A stretch of DNA of 33,347 nucleotides. Source: Streptomyces graminilatus (GTDB lineage: Bacteria; Actinomycetota; Actinomycetes; Streptomycetales; Streptomycetaceae). The stretch covers positions 1-33,347 of the forward strand of contig NZ_LIQQ01000271.1 of assembly GCF_001418565.1 (NCBI RefSeq), written 5' to 3'. The notes beneath the pieces were generated by a model. That model saw only the letters and a program-made list of their open reading frames with translations, did not search any database and had not been told where the DNA came from. Below, one piece after another: positions 17,414 to 27,252 of this stretch (position 1 is the stretch's first letter; each line of letters opens with the position of its first letter). The translations under genes were made by a program, and so were the position numbers.

Positions 17414-19570
17414 ATGGCCGACCCCTCCAGCTACCGCCCCAAGCCGGGACAGATCCCGGACTCTCCCGGGGTGTACAGATTCCGCGACGAGCACCGCCGG
17501 GTGATCTACGTCGGGAAGGCGAAAAGCCTGCGCCAACGCCTGGCCAACTACTTCCAGGACCTGGCCGGTCTCCACCCGCGCACCCGCACGATGGTCACCA
17601 CGGCCGCCTCCGTGGAATGGACGGTGGTGTCCACGGAGGTCGAGGCGCTCCAGCTGGAGTACTCCTGGATCAAGGAGTACGACCCCCGTTTCAACGTCAA
17701 GTACCGCGACGACAAGAGCTACCCGTACCTCGCGGTGACGATGAACGAGGAGTACCCGCGCGTGCAGGTGATGCGCGGTCACAAACGCAAGGGCGTCCGC
17801 TACTTCGGGCCGTACGGGCACGCGTGGGCGATCCGCGACACCGTGGACCTGCTGCTGCGCGTCTTCCCGGTGCGCACCTGCTCGGCGGGCGTATTCAAGA
17901 ACGCCGCCCGCACCGGCCGCCCCTGCCTCCTCGGGTACATCGGCAAGTGCTCGGCGCCCTGCGTCGGGCGGGTCTCGGCCGAGGAACACCGCGAACTGGC
18001 CGACGAGTTCAGCGACTTCATGGCCGGCCGCACGGGGACGTACATCCGCCGCCTCGAACAGCGGATGACGGAAGCGGCCGAGGAGATGGAGTACGAGCGG
18101 GCGGCCCGGCTGCGTGACGACATCGAGGCGCTGCGCAAGGCCATGGAGAAGAGCGCCGTCGTGCTCGCCGACGCGACCGACGCCGACCTGATCGCGGTCG
18201 CCGAGGACGAGCTGGAAGCGGCCGTGCAGATCTTCCACGTACGCGGTGGACGGGTGCGCGGCCAGCGTGGCTGGGTGACCGACAAGGTCGAGGAGATCAC
18301 CACCGGGGCACTGGTCGAGCACGCCCTCCAGCAGCTCTACGGGGAGGAGAAGGGCGACTCCGTGCCCAAGGAGGTCCTCGTCCCCGCGCTGCCCGACCCC
18401 GTGGAGCCCGTCCAGGAGTGGCTGGCCGAGCGGCGCGGGTCCGGTGTCTCGCTGCGCATCCCGCAGCGCGGCGACAAGAAGGCCCTCATGGAGACCGTGG
18501 AGCGCAACGCGCAGCATTCGCTCGTGCTGCACAAGACCAAGCGCGCCTCCGACCTGACGACCCGCTCCCGCGCGCTGGAGGAGATCGCCGAGGCCCTCGA
18601 CCTGGACAGTGCCCCGCTGCGGATCGAGTGCTACGACATCTCCCACCTCCAGGGCGACGACGTGGTGGCGTCCATGGTCGTCTTCGAGGACGGCCTGCAG
18701 CGCAAGAGCGAGTACCGCCGCTTCCAGATCAAGGGCTTCGAGGGACAGGACGACGTCCGGTCCATGCACGAGGTGATCAGCCGTCGCTTCAGGCGCTACA
18801 TCGCCGAGAAGGAGAAGACGGGGGAGTGGGCGGACGGCCAGGATCCCGGCCGGGAAACGGGCCCGGAACCCGGCCAGGAACCCGCGCGGGAACCCGGCGC
18901 GGAGCTGAAGGACGACGAGGGGCGGCCCAAGCGGTTCGCCTATCCGCCGCAGCTCGTCGTCGTCGACGGCGGGCAGCCGCAGGTCGCCGCCGCCCAGCGG
19001 GCACTGGACGAGCTGGGCATCGACGACATCGCTGTCTGCGGCCTCGCCAAGCGCCTGGAGGAGGTCTGGGTGCCCGGCGAGGACGACCCGGTGATCCTGC
19101 CCCGCACCAGTGAGGGCCTGTATCTGCTCCAGCGTGTCCGTGACGAGGCCCACCGCTTCGCGATCACCTACCAGCGCGTGAAACGGGCCAAGCGCTTCCG
19201 GGCGGGCCCGCTGGACGACGTGCCCGGACTCGGCGAAACCCGGAAACAGGCGCTGATCAAGCATTTCGGCTCGGTGAAGAAGCTGCGGTCCGCCACAATC
19301 GACCAGATCCGCGAGGTTCCCGGCATAGGCCTCAAGACGGCCGAGACGATCGCCGTGGCCCTCGCACAGGCGGCCCCGCCCGCACCCGCCGTGAACACGG
19401 CCACCGGAGAGATCATGGATGACACGGCGGATACTGCAGACGGGTCGGACACGTCCGACACGTCAGACACGGCGGACACGCAGAACGGGGAACCCGGGAC
19501 GAGGACGGGTTCCTCCGGGCGGCCCGTAGCCGCGGGCGCCCCGGACGAGCGACGGGGGCAGGAGACATGA
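17414..19570 (+). CDS. uvrC: UvrABC excinuclease subunit C
   Basis: 718 residues; makes both incisions in nucleotide excision repair. Order: GIY-YIG nuclease ([20 protein letters not shown], about 16-95), UVR helix hairpin ([15 protein letters not shown], about 222), RNase-H-like nuclease ([21 protein letters not shown]), and two HhH motifs ([34 protein letters not shown]). Unusual parts: a Pro/Glu/Gly-rich insertion at about 473-502 inside the RNase-H-like part, and a disordered acidic tail of about 50 residues with DTSD/DTAD repeats. Its stop overlaps the rapZ start (ATGA). Confidence 0.97.
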   Translation: MADPSSYRPKPGQIPDSPGVYRFRDEHRRVIYVGKAKSLRQRLANYFQDLAGLHPRTRTMVTTAASVEWTVVSTEVEALQLEYSWIKEYDPRFNVKYRDDKSYPYLAVTMNEEYPRVQVMRGHKRKGVRYFGPYGHAWAIRDTVDLLLRVFPVRTCSAGVFKNAARTGRPCLLGYIGKCSAPCVGRVSAEEHRELADEFSDFMAGRTGTYIRRLEQRMTEAAEEMEYERAARLRDDIEALRKAMEKSAVVLADATDADLIAVAEDELEAAVQIFHVRGGRVRGQRGWVTDKVEEITTGALVEHALQQLYGEEKGDSVPKEVLVPALPDPVEPVQEWLAERRGSGVSLRIPQRGDKKALMETVERNAQHSLVLHKTKRASDLTTRSRALEEIAEALDLDSAPLRIECYDISHLQGDDVVASMVVFEDGLQRKSEYRRFQIKGFEGQDDVRSMHEVISRRFRRYIAEKEKTGEWADGQDPGRETGPEPGQEPAREPGAELKDDEGRPKRFAYPPQLVVVDGGQPQVAAAQRALDELGIDDIAVCGLAKRLEEVWVPGEDDPVILPRTSEGLYLLQRVRDEAHRFAITYQRVKRAKRFRAGPLDDVPGLGETRKQALIKHFGSVKKLRSATIDQIREVPGIGLKTAETIAVALAQAAPPAPAVNTATGEIMDDTADTADGSDTSDTSDTADTQNGEPGTRTGSSGRPVAAGAPDERRGQET

Positions 19571-20619
19571 CCGAGCACGAGACACCGAAGGCCGAGCACA
19601 CCGCACACGACCAGGCGGGTCACAAGGAATCGGGCGACGACCGCTCGCGGCACGCCGAGGGCCCGGCACCGGGCACCGGGGCGGGCCAGGAACCGCCGGG
19701 CAAGGAAAACGGAGAACAAGTGGGTACGGGCATCGAGACAGCCGGGGTTCCCGAAGCGGCCATCCCCGAGCTGGTGATCATCTCCGGTATGTCCGGAGCC
19801 GGCCGTTCGACGGCCGCCAAGTGTCTGGAGGACCTCGGCTGGTTCGTCGTCGACAACCTGCCGCCCGCGCTGATCCCCACCATGGTGGAGCTCGGCGCCC
19901 GCTCCCAGGGCAATGTCGCCAGGATCGCGGTCGTCGTCGACGTACGCGGCAGGCGCTTCTTCGACAACCTCCGCGAGTCGCTCTCCGACCTCGCGGCGAA
20001 GGGCGTCACCCGGCGGATCGTCTTCCTGGAGTCCTCGGACGACGCCCTGGTGCGCCGTTTCGAGTCGGTGCGCCGGCCGCACCCACTCCAGGGGGACGGC
20101 CGTATCGTCGACGGCATCGACGCCGAGCGCGAACTGCTGCGCGAGCTGCGCGGCGACGCCGACCTGGTGATCGACACCTCCAGCCTCAACGTGCACGAAC
20201 TGCGCGCCAAGATGGACGCCCAGTTCGCGGGCGAGGAGGAGCCCGAGCTGCGGGCCACGGTGATGTCCTTCGGCTTCAAGTACGGCCTGCCGGTCGACGC
20301 CGACCTGGTCGTGGACATGCGGTTCCTGCCCAACCCGCACTGGGTCCCGGAACTGCGTCCGTACACCGGTCTCAACGAGGAGGTGTCGGCGTACGTCTTC
20401 AACCAGCCCGGCGCCAAGGAGTTCATCGACCGGTACACGGAACTGCTCCAGCTCATCGCGGCCGGATACCGCCGTGAGGGCAAGCGCTATGTGACGATCG
20501 CCGTCGGCTGCACCGGCGGCAAGCACCGTTCGGTCGCCACCTCCGAGAAGCTCGCCGCCCGCCTCGCCTCGCAGGGCGTGGAGACCGTGATCGTGCACCG
20601 GGACATGGGACGGGAATGA
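19567..20619 (+). CDS. rapZ: RapZ/YvcJ-family nucleotide-binding protein
   Basis: 350 residues. E. coli RapZ (284) guides GlmZ small-RNA decay; the role in actinobacteria is unsettled. Core motifs: [20 protein letters not shown] (about 71-90), DNLPPALIP, and the C-terminal [16 protein letters not shown] with the conserved Cys/Gly/His cluster. In the Walker A the usual Lys is Arg (GAGRS), as I recall for other actinobacteria. Residues 1-58 are a hydrophilic, low-complexity extension absent from the E. coli protein. ATG 19567 overlaps the uvrC stop and has GGAG 5-6 nt upstream. A GTG at 19720 with GGAGAA just upstream would give a 299-residue core form; both could be used. Confidence 0.95.
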   Translation: MTEHETPKAEHTAHDQAGHKESGDDRSRHAEGPAPGTGAGQEPPGKENGEQVGTGIETAGVPEAAIPELVIISGMSGAGRSTAAKCLEDLGWFVVDNLPPALIPTMVELGARSQGNVARIAVVVDVRGRRFFDNLRESLSDLAAKGVTRRIVFLESSDDALVRRFESVRRPHPLQGDGRIVDGIDAERELLRELRGDADLVIDTSSLNVHELRAKMDAQFAGEEEPELRATVMSFGFKYGLPVDADLVVDMRFLPNPHWVPELRPYTGLNEEVSAYVFNQPGAKEFIDRYTELLQLIAAGYRREGKRYVTIAVGCTGGKHRSVATSEKLAARLASQGVETVIVHRDMGRE

Positions 20620-21683
20620 CGGGACGTTCATCGCGGCTGAGCAGGCTGCGCCGCATGACCCCCGAGGGCCGCGAGGCCCGGCCCGTCGAGGCCCGCGGTG
20701 CCAGACCGCGCCGCCGGGGCGCCCAGCCCAAGGTCGTCGCCCTGGGCGGCGGCATGGGCCTGTCCGCCTCGCTCGCCGCACTCCGCCGGATCACCGGCGA
20801 CCTGACCGCCGTCGTCACCGTGGCCGACGACGGCGGCTCCAGCGGCCGTCTGCGTGACGAGCTGGGCGTGCTGCCGCCCGGTGACCTGCGCAAGGCCCTG
20901 GCCGCGCTGTGCGGCGACGACGAGTGGGGCCAGACCTGGGCCCGCGTCATCCAGCACCGCTTCCAGTCCAAGGGCGACCTGCACGAACACGCAGTCGGCA
21001 ACCTGCTGATCGTCGCCCTGTGGGAGCAGCTCGGCGACCATGTCCAGGCCCTCGACCTGGTCGGCCGGCTCCTGGGCGCGCACGGCCGTGTGCTGCCGAT
21101 GTCCGCCGTACCCCTGGAACTTCAGGCCCTGGTCAGAGGGCACGACCCGGCCCGGCCCGACGAGGTGGACACCGTACGGGGACAGGCCACCGTCGCGCTC
21201 ACGCCCGGCGAGGTGCAGACCGTGCACCTCGTGCCGCACGACCCGCCCGCCGTCCCGGAAGCCGTCGCCGCCGTCCTGGACGCCGACTGGGTCGTCCTCG
21301 GGCCCGGCTCCTGGTTCTCCTCCGTGATCCCGCACCTGCTGGTGCCGGAGTTGCTCGACGCGCTCACCGAGACGAAGGCCCGCCGGGTACTCTCGCTGAA
21401 CCTCGCGCCGCAACCCGGAGAAACCGAGGGCTTCTCCCCGCAGCGTCATTTGGAGGTTTTGGGACGACACGCCCCTAAACTCGCCCTGGACGTGGTGCTG
21501 GCCGACGAGGCCGCCGTGCCCGACCGCGACTTGCTGACCGATGCCGCCAAACGGTTCGGTGCCGCGGTGGAGCTGGCGCCGGTGGCCCGGACCGACGGTT
21601 CTCCTCGGCACGATACGGAGCTGTTGGCAGCCGCGTACGACCGTATTTTTCGGATGCATGGAAGGATCGGCCCATGGCGATGA
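20616..21683 (+). CDS. yvcK: YvcK/CofD-like gluconeogenesis factor
   Basis: 355 residues. The Gly-rich start [18 protein letters not shown] (about 38-55) and [30 protein letters not shown] are hallmarks of YvcK, a UDP-sugar-binding protein linked to cell-wall and carbon metabolism in Firmicutes and mycobacteria. NLLIVALWE and [17 protein letters not shown] are also family segments. Its ATG overlaps the rapZ stop (ATGA) and its own end overlaps whiA by 10 nt. The last 80 or so codons include two runs with A/T third positions (around 21444-21486 and 21635-21655) that stand out from its otherwise G/C-ending codons, as expected if whiA promoters are embedded. Confidence 0.95.
   Translation: MTGRSSRLSRLRRMTPEGREARPVEARGARPRRRGAQPKVVALGGGMGLSASLAALRRITGDLTAVVTVADDGGSSGRLRDELGVLPPGDLRKALAALCGDDEWGQTWARVIQHRFQSKGDLHEHAVGNLLIVALWEQLGDHVQALDLVGRLLGAHGRVLPMSAVPLELQALVRGHDPARPDEVDTVRGQATVALTPGEVQTVHLVPHDPPAVPEAVAAVLDADWVVLGPGSWFSSVIPHLLVPELLDALTETKARRVLSLNLAPQPGETEGFSPQRHLEVLGRHAPKLALDVVLADEAAVPDRDLLTDAAKRFGAAVELAPVARTDGSPRHDTELLAAAYDRIFRMHGRIGPWR
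21444..21486 (+). promoter_or_regulatory. Possible whiA regulatory element inside yvcK
   Basis: Codons CGT CAT TTG GAG GTT TTG then GGA CGA CAC GCC CCT AAA break the local G/C-ending codon habit. The stretch contains GACAC (21466-21470), the core bound by WhiA, and TAAACT (21476-21481), a -10-like hexamer, about 200 nt before the whiA ATG. Confidence 0.35.
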
Positions 21684-22657
21684 CGGCAGCGGTGAAGGAC
21701 GAGATCTCCCGGCTCCCCGTCACCCGTACCTGCTGCAGAAAGGCGGAGGTCTCCGCCATTCTGCGGTTCGCCGGCGGCCTTCATCTGGTGAGCGGGCGCA
21801 TTGTGATCGAGGCGGAGCTGGACACCGCGATGGCGGCCCGCCGGCTCAAGCGGGACGTCCTTGAGATTTTCGGCCACAGTTCCGAACTGATCGTGATGGC
21901 GCCCGGCGGACTGCGCCGCGGTTCCCGGTACGTGGTCCGGGTGGTCGCGGGCGGTGACCAGCTCGCCCGGCAGACAGGGCTCGTGGACGGCCGTGGGCGC
22001 CCCATCAGAGGCCTCCCCCCGCAGGTGGTCTCCGGGGCCACCTGTGACGCGGAAGCGGCCTGGAGAGGCGCCTTCCTGGCCCACGGCTCGCTCACCGAAC
22101 CGGGACGTTCCTCCTCCTTGGAGGTGACCTGCCCCGGCCCCGAGGCAGCGCTCGCGCTCGTCGGTGCCGCCCGCCGCCTCTCGATCGCCGCCAAGGCCCG
22201 CGAGGTGCGGGGCGTCGACCGGGTCGTCGTCCGGGACGGGGACGCGATCGGCGCCCTCCTCACCCGGCTCGGCGCGCACGAGTCAGTGCTGGCCTGGGAG
22301 GAGCGGCGGATGCGCCGCGAGGTCCGCGCCACCGCGAACCGCCTCGCCAACTTCGACGACGCCAATCTGCGCCGCTCCGCGCGCGCGGCCGTCGCCGCCG
22401 GAGCGCGGGTCCAGCGGGCGCTGGAGATCCTCGCCGACGACGTCCCCGAGCATCTCGCCGCGGCCGGCCGGCTGCGCATGGACCACAAGCAGGCCTCCCT
22501 GGAGGAGCTGGGTGCCCTCGCCGACCCGCCGCTGACCAAGGACGCCGTGGCGGGCCGGATCCGCCGGCTGCTCGCCATGGCCGACAAGCGCGCCCAGGAC
22601 CTCGGTATCCCGGGGACCGAGTCCAACCTCACCGAGGAGATGGCCGACGCGGGCTGA
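21674..22657 (+). CDS. whiA: Sporulation transcription regulator WhiA
   Basis: 327 residues. The N-terminal half resembles a LAGLIDADG homing-endonuclease fold that has lost nuclease activity ([33 protein letters not shown]); the C-terminal part holds the DNA-binding helix-turn-helix ([16 protein letters not shown], then [17 protein letters not shown]). In Streptomyces it works with WhiB to start sporulation septation and chromosome segregation. ATG 21674 lies 10 nt inside yvcK and has GGAAGGA upstream. It ends the uvrC-rapZ-yvcK-whiA block, followed by a strong terminator. Confidence 0.97.
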   Translation: MAMTAAVKDEISRLPVTRTCCRKAEVSAILRFAGGLHLVSGRIVIEAELDTAMAARRLKRDVLEIFGHSSELIVMAPGGLRRGSRYVVRVVAGGDQLARQTGLVDGRGRPIRGLPPQVVSGATCDAEAAWRGAFLAHGSLTEPGRSSSLEVTCPGPEAALALVGAARRLSIAAKAREVRGVDRVVVRDGDAIGALLTRLGAHESVLAWEERRMRREVRATANRLANFDDANLRRSARAAVAAGARVQRALEILADDVPEHLAAAGRLRMDHKQASLEELGALADPPLTKDAVAGRIRRLLAMADKRAQDLGIPGTESNLTEEMADAG

Positions 22658-22712
22658 CGTGGCCTCGCCACAGGCTGACGGAGCCTCACAGCAGGTCTGA
22701 CGGACCCTCAAC

Positions 22713-22753
22713 ATGCCGGTGCCGGTGCCCGTTTCGGGTGCCGGTACCGGCAT
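22713..22753 (+). terminator. Terminator of the uvrC-whiA block
   Basis: 22713-22730 pairs with 22736-22753 over 18 positions (three G-U) around the loop GTTTC. It lies 56 nt after the whiA stop. Confidence 0.8.
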
Positions 22754-22774
22754 TTGCGGCGTGTTGGCGCCCCC

Positions 22775-22829
22775 TTGACTGGATCATGAAGTGTCATGAG
22801 CCTGGCATCTGTCCGCCAACGTGGCGGAC
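22775..22829 (+). promoter_or_regulatory. Promoter/operator region of the secreted carboxypeptidase
   Basis: TTGACT (22775-22780) is a good -35 hexamer. Four bases further come two copies of the palindrome TCATGA (22784-22789, 22794-22799) with centres 10 bp apart, about one helical turn. A perfect hairpin GTCCGCCA/TGGCGGAC (22811-22818, 22822-22829) precedes the ribosome site. No clear -10 box. Confidence 0.45.
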
Positions 22830-22846
22830 CATCGCTAGGGGGGTAC

Positions 22847-25798
22847 ATGAGACGCAGAGCGAGAACGATCCTCGCTGTCGGCACTCTCGTCCTGGGCGGC
22901 GCGGGACTCGCACCCGTCGCCGTCGCCGCGCAGCACGCCGGCACACCCGGCGCCGACGAGGTCAAGGTCTTCCGCGCCGAGGTCACCAAGGCGCAGATTC
23001 CCCTGCTGCTCGCGGCCGGCCAGGACGGTCAGGAACTCGGGGAGCGGACGCAGGGCAAGGGCACCTCCACGGTCGAGGTCTACCTCACCGACAAGCAGGC
23101 CGCCCAGCTCGAGGGCAAGGGCGTCCACCTCAAGGAGCACACGCTCACGGCGAGGGCACGCGCGCGCGTGGCCGCCGCCGGAGACGGCGTCTTCCGGCCG
23201 TACAGCGGACCCGGGAACCTCAAGGAGGAGATCCTCCGGACCGCCCAGCGGAACCCGGGCCTGACCAAGGTCGTCTCCATCGGCAAGACCCTGCGGGGAC
23301 AGGACATCCTCGCGCTCAAACTGACCAAGGGCGCGAAGCAGACCAAGGACGGCGCCAAGCCGTCGGTCCTGTACATGTCCAACCAGCACGCGCGTGAATG
23401 GATCACGCCGGAGATGACCCGCCGGCTGATGCACTACTACCTGGACAACTACTCCAGGGACAAGCGCGTCAAGAAGATCGTCGACTCGACCGAACTGTGG
23501 TTCGTCCTGTCCGCGAACCCCGACGGCTACGACTTCACCCACCGGGCCGACGGCGACCGCCAGTGGCGCAAGAACATGCGCGACGTCAACGGCGACGGCG
23601 CCATCACCGCCGGCGACGGCGTCGACCTCAACCGCAACTTCGCCTACAAGTGGGGCTACGACAACGAGGGTTCGTCCCCGTCCCCCACCAGCGAGACCTA
23701 CCGCGGTGCCCGCCCCGGCTCGGAGCCCGAGACCAAGGCCCTGGACGCCTTCGAGAAGCGCGTCGGCTTCAAGTACGGCGTCAACTACCACTCCGCCGCC
23801 GAACTCCTCCTCTACGGGGTCGGCTGGCAGGTGGCGTCGCCCAGCCCCGACGACGTCGTCTACAAGTCGCTCGCCGGTACCCCGGAGAAGTCCGCCATCC
23901 CCGGCTACCACCCCCAGCTCTCCTCCGAGCTGTACACCACCAACGGCGAGGCGGACGGCCACGCGGCCAACGTCAACGGCATGGGGATGTTCACCCCCGA
24001 GATGTCGACCTGCGAGACCGCGTCGAACCTCTACCCGGACGACCGCTGGAACGCGGCCGACTGCGCCTCGGTCTTCACCTTCCCGGACGACAGGAAGCTG
24101 ATCCAGCAGGAGTTCGCCAAGAACATCCCGTTCGCCCTGTCGGTCGCCGAGTCCGCGGCCAGGCCCGACCAGCCGAAGTCCTCGGTCGGCATCGCCGCCC
24201 CCGACTTCACCCCGGCCCCCTTCACCACCTCGTACTCGCGCGGCGCCGACCAGGAGGTCTCGGTCGTCGTACGCAAGTCCGTGCGCCACAAGGAACTCAA
24301 GTACCGCGTCAACGGCGGCCGTACGCAGTACACGGCGCTCAAGAGGTGGAAGGGCGGCAAGACCTTCGGCGGTGACGACAACCTCTACTTCGACGAGTAC
24401 CGCGCCAAGGTCACCGACGGAAAGCCGGGCGACAAGGTCGAGGTCTGGTTCACCGGCCAGACGCAGGCCGGCAAACCCACCAAGAGCACACGGTTCACGT
24501 ACACGGTCGCCGAAATCCCGCGCGCGGACACCCTCGTCGTCGCCGAGGAGGGCGCGACCGCCACACAGACACAGGCCTACGCCGACGCGCTGAAGGCCAA
24601 CGGCAGGAAGCCGCTCGTCTGGGACGTCGCCGCCCTGGGCGCGCCCGACTCGCTCGGCGTGCTGCGCCACTTCAAGACGGTCGTCCACTACACGGGCGCC
24701 GTACGGCCGGGCAACGCCACCCAGCTCCAACTGCGCGCCTACCTCAACGAGGGCGGCAAGCTGATCGAGGCCGGCGAGAGCGCGGGCGGCGCCGTCGACC
24801 TCGGCGGGGGCGCCCTGTCGAACGACTTCAGCCAGTACTACCTGGGCGCCTACGACCGTACGACCCTGCCGTCGGTCAGCGCCTTCACCGGCTCCGGGAA
24901 GCTCACCGGGGTCACCGGCGACCTCGGTGGCGCGCCGGGCAACCCGCTGGACGCCGCCGGGTCCTTCAGCGTCACCTCGGACAACCTGGCGGCGGCGGCC
25001 TTCCCGCAGTTCGCCAGCGCGGGCGCGGGCGGCTACCCCGGGACCCCGAACCCGTACGGACCGTACGCGGGCTCCTTCATGGCGGCCGTCACGCACACCG
25101 ACTACGCGTGGAACCGGCTCACCCGCACCATCGACCTCACCGGGGTCGGCGCGGCGGACACGCCCACCTTCCGTACCCAACTTCTGTGGGACACGGAGGA
25201 GGGCTACGACCACGTCGTGCTCGAAGCCCACACGGCGGGGGCCGACGACTGGACCACGCTCCCGGAGAAGGGCGGCGCCACCAGCACGAGTGTGCCCCTC
25301 GACTGCGAGGAGGGGTTCTTCATGAAGGGCCACCCCGCTCTCAGCCGCTATCTGACCCTCGGCCCGGACGCCTGCACGCCCACCGGGACCAGCGGCTCCT
25401 GGAACAGCCTCACCGGGGCCTCCACGGGCTGGCAGCAGGTCAACTTCGACCTCTCCGCCTACGCGGGCAAGAAGGTGGAGATCTCGCTCAGCTACATCAC
25501 CGACCCCGGCTCCGGCGGACGCGGCGTCCTCGCCGACAACGCCACCCTCGTGACCGGCGGCACGGCGGGCCCGGTCGAGGGCTTCGAGACGTCCCTGGGC
25601 GCCTGGAGCACCCCCGGACCGCCCGCGGGCAGTCCCAAGGTCACCACGGACTGGAGCCGGTCGGGCGAGCTGTTCAAGACCTACGGAGCGGTCACCACCC
25701 GTGACACCGTGCTGCTGGGCTTCGGCCTGGAGCACGTCACCAAGGCGGCCGACCGCAAGGCACTCCTCGGCAAGGCCCTGGCCGCGCTGAAGAACTGA
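22847..25798 (+). CDS. Secreted M14-family zinc carboxypeptidase with C-terminal extension
   Basis: 983 residues. A signal peptide (MRRRARTILAVGTLVLGG, then AGLAPVAVAA) directs export. The M14 catalytic domain shows zinc ligands H181 and E184 (QHAREW), the substrate loop SANPDGYDF, DLNRNF (about 260), third ligand H315 (NYHSAAE) and the general base E385 (FTPEMSTC). After about 440, a beta-rich domain (VSVVVRKSVRHKELKYRVNGG), a region like an amidotransferase-type alpha/beta fold (RADTLVVAEE) and a C-terminal jelly-roll-like region similar to immune-inhibitor-A ends (GWQQVNFDLSAYAGKKVEIS) follow. ATG 22847 has AGGGGGG 3 nt upstream; an ATG at 22796 would bury the signal peptide. It likely digests extracellular protein. 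Confidence 0.93.
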   Translation: MRRRARTILAVGTLVLGGAGLAPVAVAAQHAGTPGADEVKVFRAEVTKAQIPLLLAAGQDGQELGERTQGKGTSTVEVYLTDKQAAQLEGKGVHLKEHTLTARARARVAAAGDGVFRPYSGPGNLKEEILRTAQRNPGLTKVVSIGKTLRGQDILALKLTKGAKQTKDGAKPSVLYMSNQHAREWITPEMTRRLMHYYLDNYSRDKRVKKIVDSTELWFVLSANPDGYDFTHRADGDRQWRKNMRDVNGDGAITAGDGVDLNRNFAYKWGYDNEGSSPSPTSETYRGARPGSEPETKALDAFEKRVGFKYGVNYHSAAELLLYGVGWQVASPSPDDVVYKSLAGTPEKSAIPGYHPQLSSELYTTNGEADGHAANVNGMGMFTPEMSTCETASNLYPDDRWNAADCASVFTFPDDRKLIQQEFAKNIPFALSVAESAARPDQPKSSVGIAAPDFTPAPFTTSYSRGADQEVSVVVRKSVRHKELKYRVNGGRTQYTALKRWKGGKTFGGDDNLYFDEYRAKVTDGKPGDKVEVWFTGQTQAGKPTKSTRFTYTVAEIPRADTLVVAEEGATATQTQAYADALKANGRKPLVWDVAALGAPDSLGVLRHFKTVVHYTGAVRPGNATQLQLRAYLNEGGKLIEAGESAGGAVDLGGGALSNDFSQYYLGAYDRTTLPSVSAFTGSGKLTGVTGDLGGAPGNPLDAAGSFSVTSDNLAAAAFPQFASAGAGGYPGTPNPYGPYAGSFMAAVTHTDYAWNRLTRTIDLTGVGAADTPTFRTQLLWDTEEGYDHVVLEAHTAGADDWTTLPEKGGATSTSVPLDCEEGFFMKGHPALSRYLTLGPDACTPTGTSGSWNSLTGASTGWQQVNFDLSAYAGKKVEISLSYITDPGSGGRGVLADNATLVTGGTAGPVEGFETSLGAWSTPGPPAGSPKVTTDWSRSGELFKTYGAVTTRDTVLLGFGLEHVTKAADRKALLGKALAALKN

Positions 25799-25810
25799 AG
25801 AACTGAAGAA
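25787..25810. repeat. Three tandem 8-bp units at the carboxypeptidase stop
   Basis: CTGAAGAA is present three times in a row (25787-25794, 25795-25802, 25803-25810) and then CTGA. The stop codon TGA lies in the second unit. Probable slippage product. Confidence 0.9.
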
Positions 25811-25885
25811 CTGATCCACCCCGGTCATCAGGGTTCATCAGATGATTCGCGCCGATTTCGATCAGGTAATCACGGCGCAAAACCC

Positions 25886-25923
25886 GGGCGGTCCGTACCC
25901 CTACTGGCGGGTACGGGCCGCCC
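25886..25923 (+). terminator. 15-bp hairpin terminator after the carboxypeptidase
   Basis: 25886-25900 pairs with 25909-25923 (one G-U) around an 8-nt loop, 88 nt after the stop and 126 nt before gap. Confidence 0.75.
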
Positions 25924-25970
25924 TGCCGTGTATGGGGCATCTCGATGTCACCGCCAGGGCCTCAGGGAGG

Positions 25971-26026
25971 TAGGGTCGTAGGCGGTCGGGGACATCCCAT
26001 ACAACTCGCCGGCACGTAAGCCGGCG
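25971..26026 (+). promoter_or_regulatory. gap leader: possible -10 box and leader hairpin
   Basis: TAGGGT (25971-25976) is a plausible -10 box; no convincing -35 is visible 16-19 nt upstream. A perfect 7-bp hairpin CGCCGGC/GCCGGCG (26007-26013, 26020-26026) lies 8 nt before the ribosome site GAGGAG (26035-26040). Confidence 0.35.
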
Positions 26027-26033
26027 CACCTAA

Positions 26034-27053
<1,020 letters not shown>

Positions 27054-27082
27054 GTTCCGGAGCAGGCACTTCGATGTGAGCA

Positions 27083-27122
27083 CAGGGCTCGGGCAACGCG
27101 ACGGCGCGTTGCCCGAGCCCTG
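27083..27122 (+). terminator. Perfect 18-bp intrinsic terminator between gap and pgk
   Basis: 27083-27100 is fully complementary to 27105-27122 with an ACGG loop. A T-run (CTTTTTG, 27129-27135) follows shortly after, rare in this genome, so this is a strong candidate for true or partial termination. Confidence 0.88.
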
Positions 27123-27252
27123 CGTCACTCCTTTTTGCGGCTGAACCGCCGCCGCTCTCGCGGACCTGGTTGCTCGCCATCGTGGTTCCTCAATTGATGG
27201 CTGATGCCGTCGCGGGAAAATCATTCGGAGCCCTCCCTAGGAGCCCTCTTTC

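Noticed and set aside
22835..25828. A 997-codon open frame antisense to the carboxypeptidase
   Set aside because: Same composition effect; no domain, no ribosome site, and full M14 catalytic residues on the plus strand.
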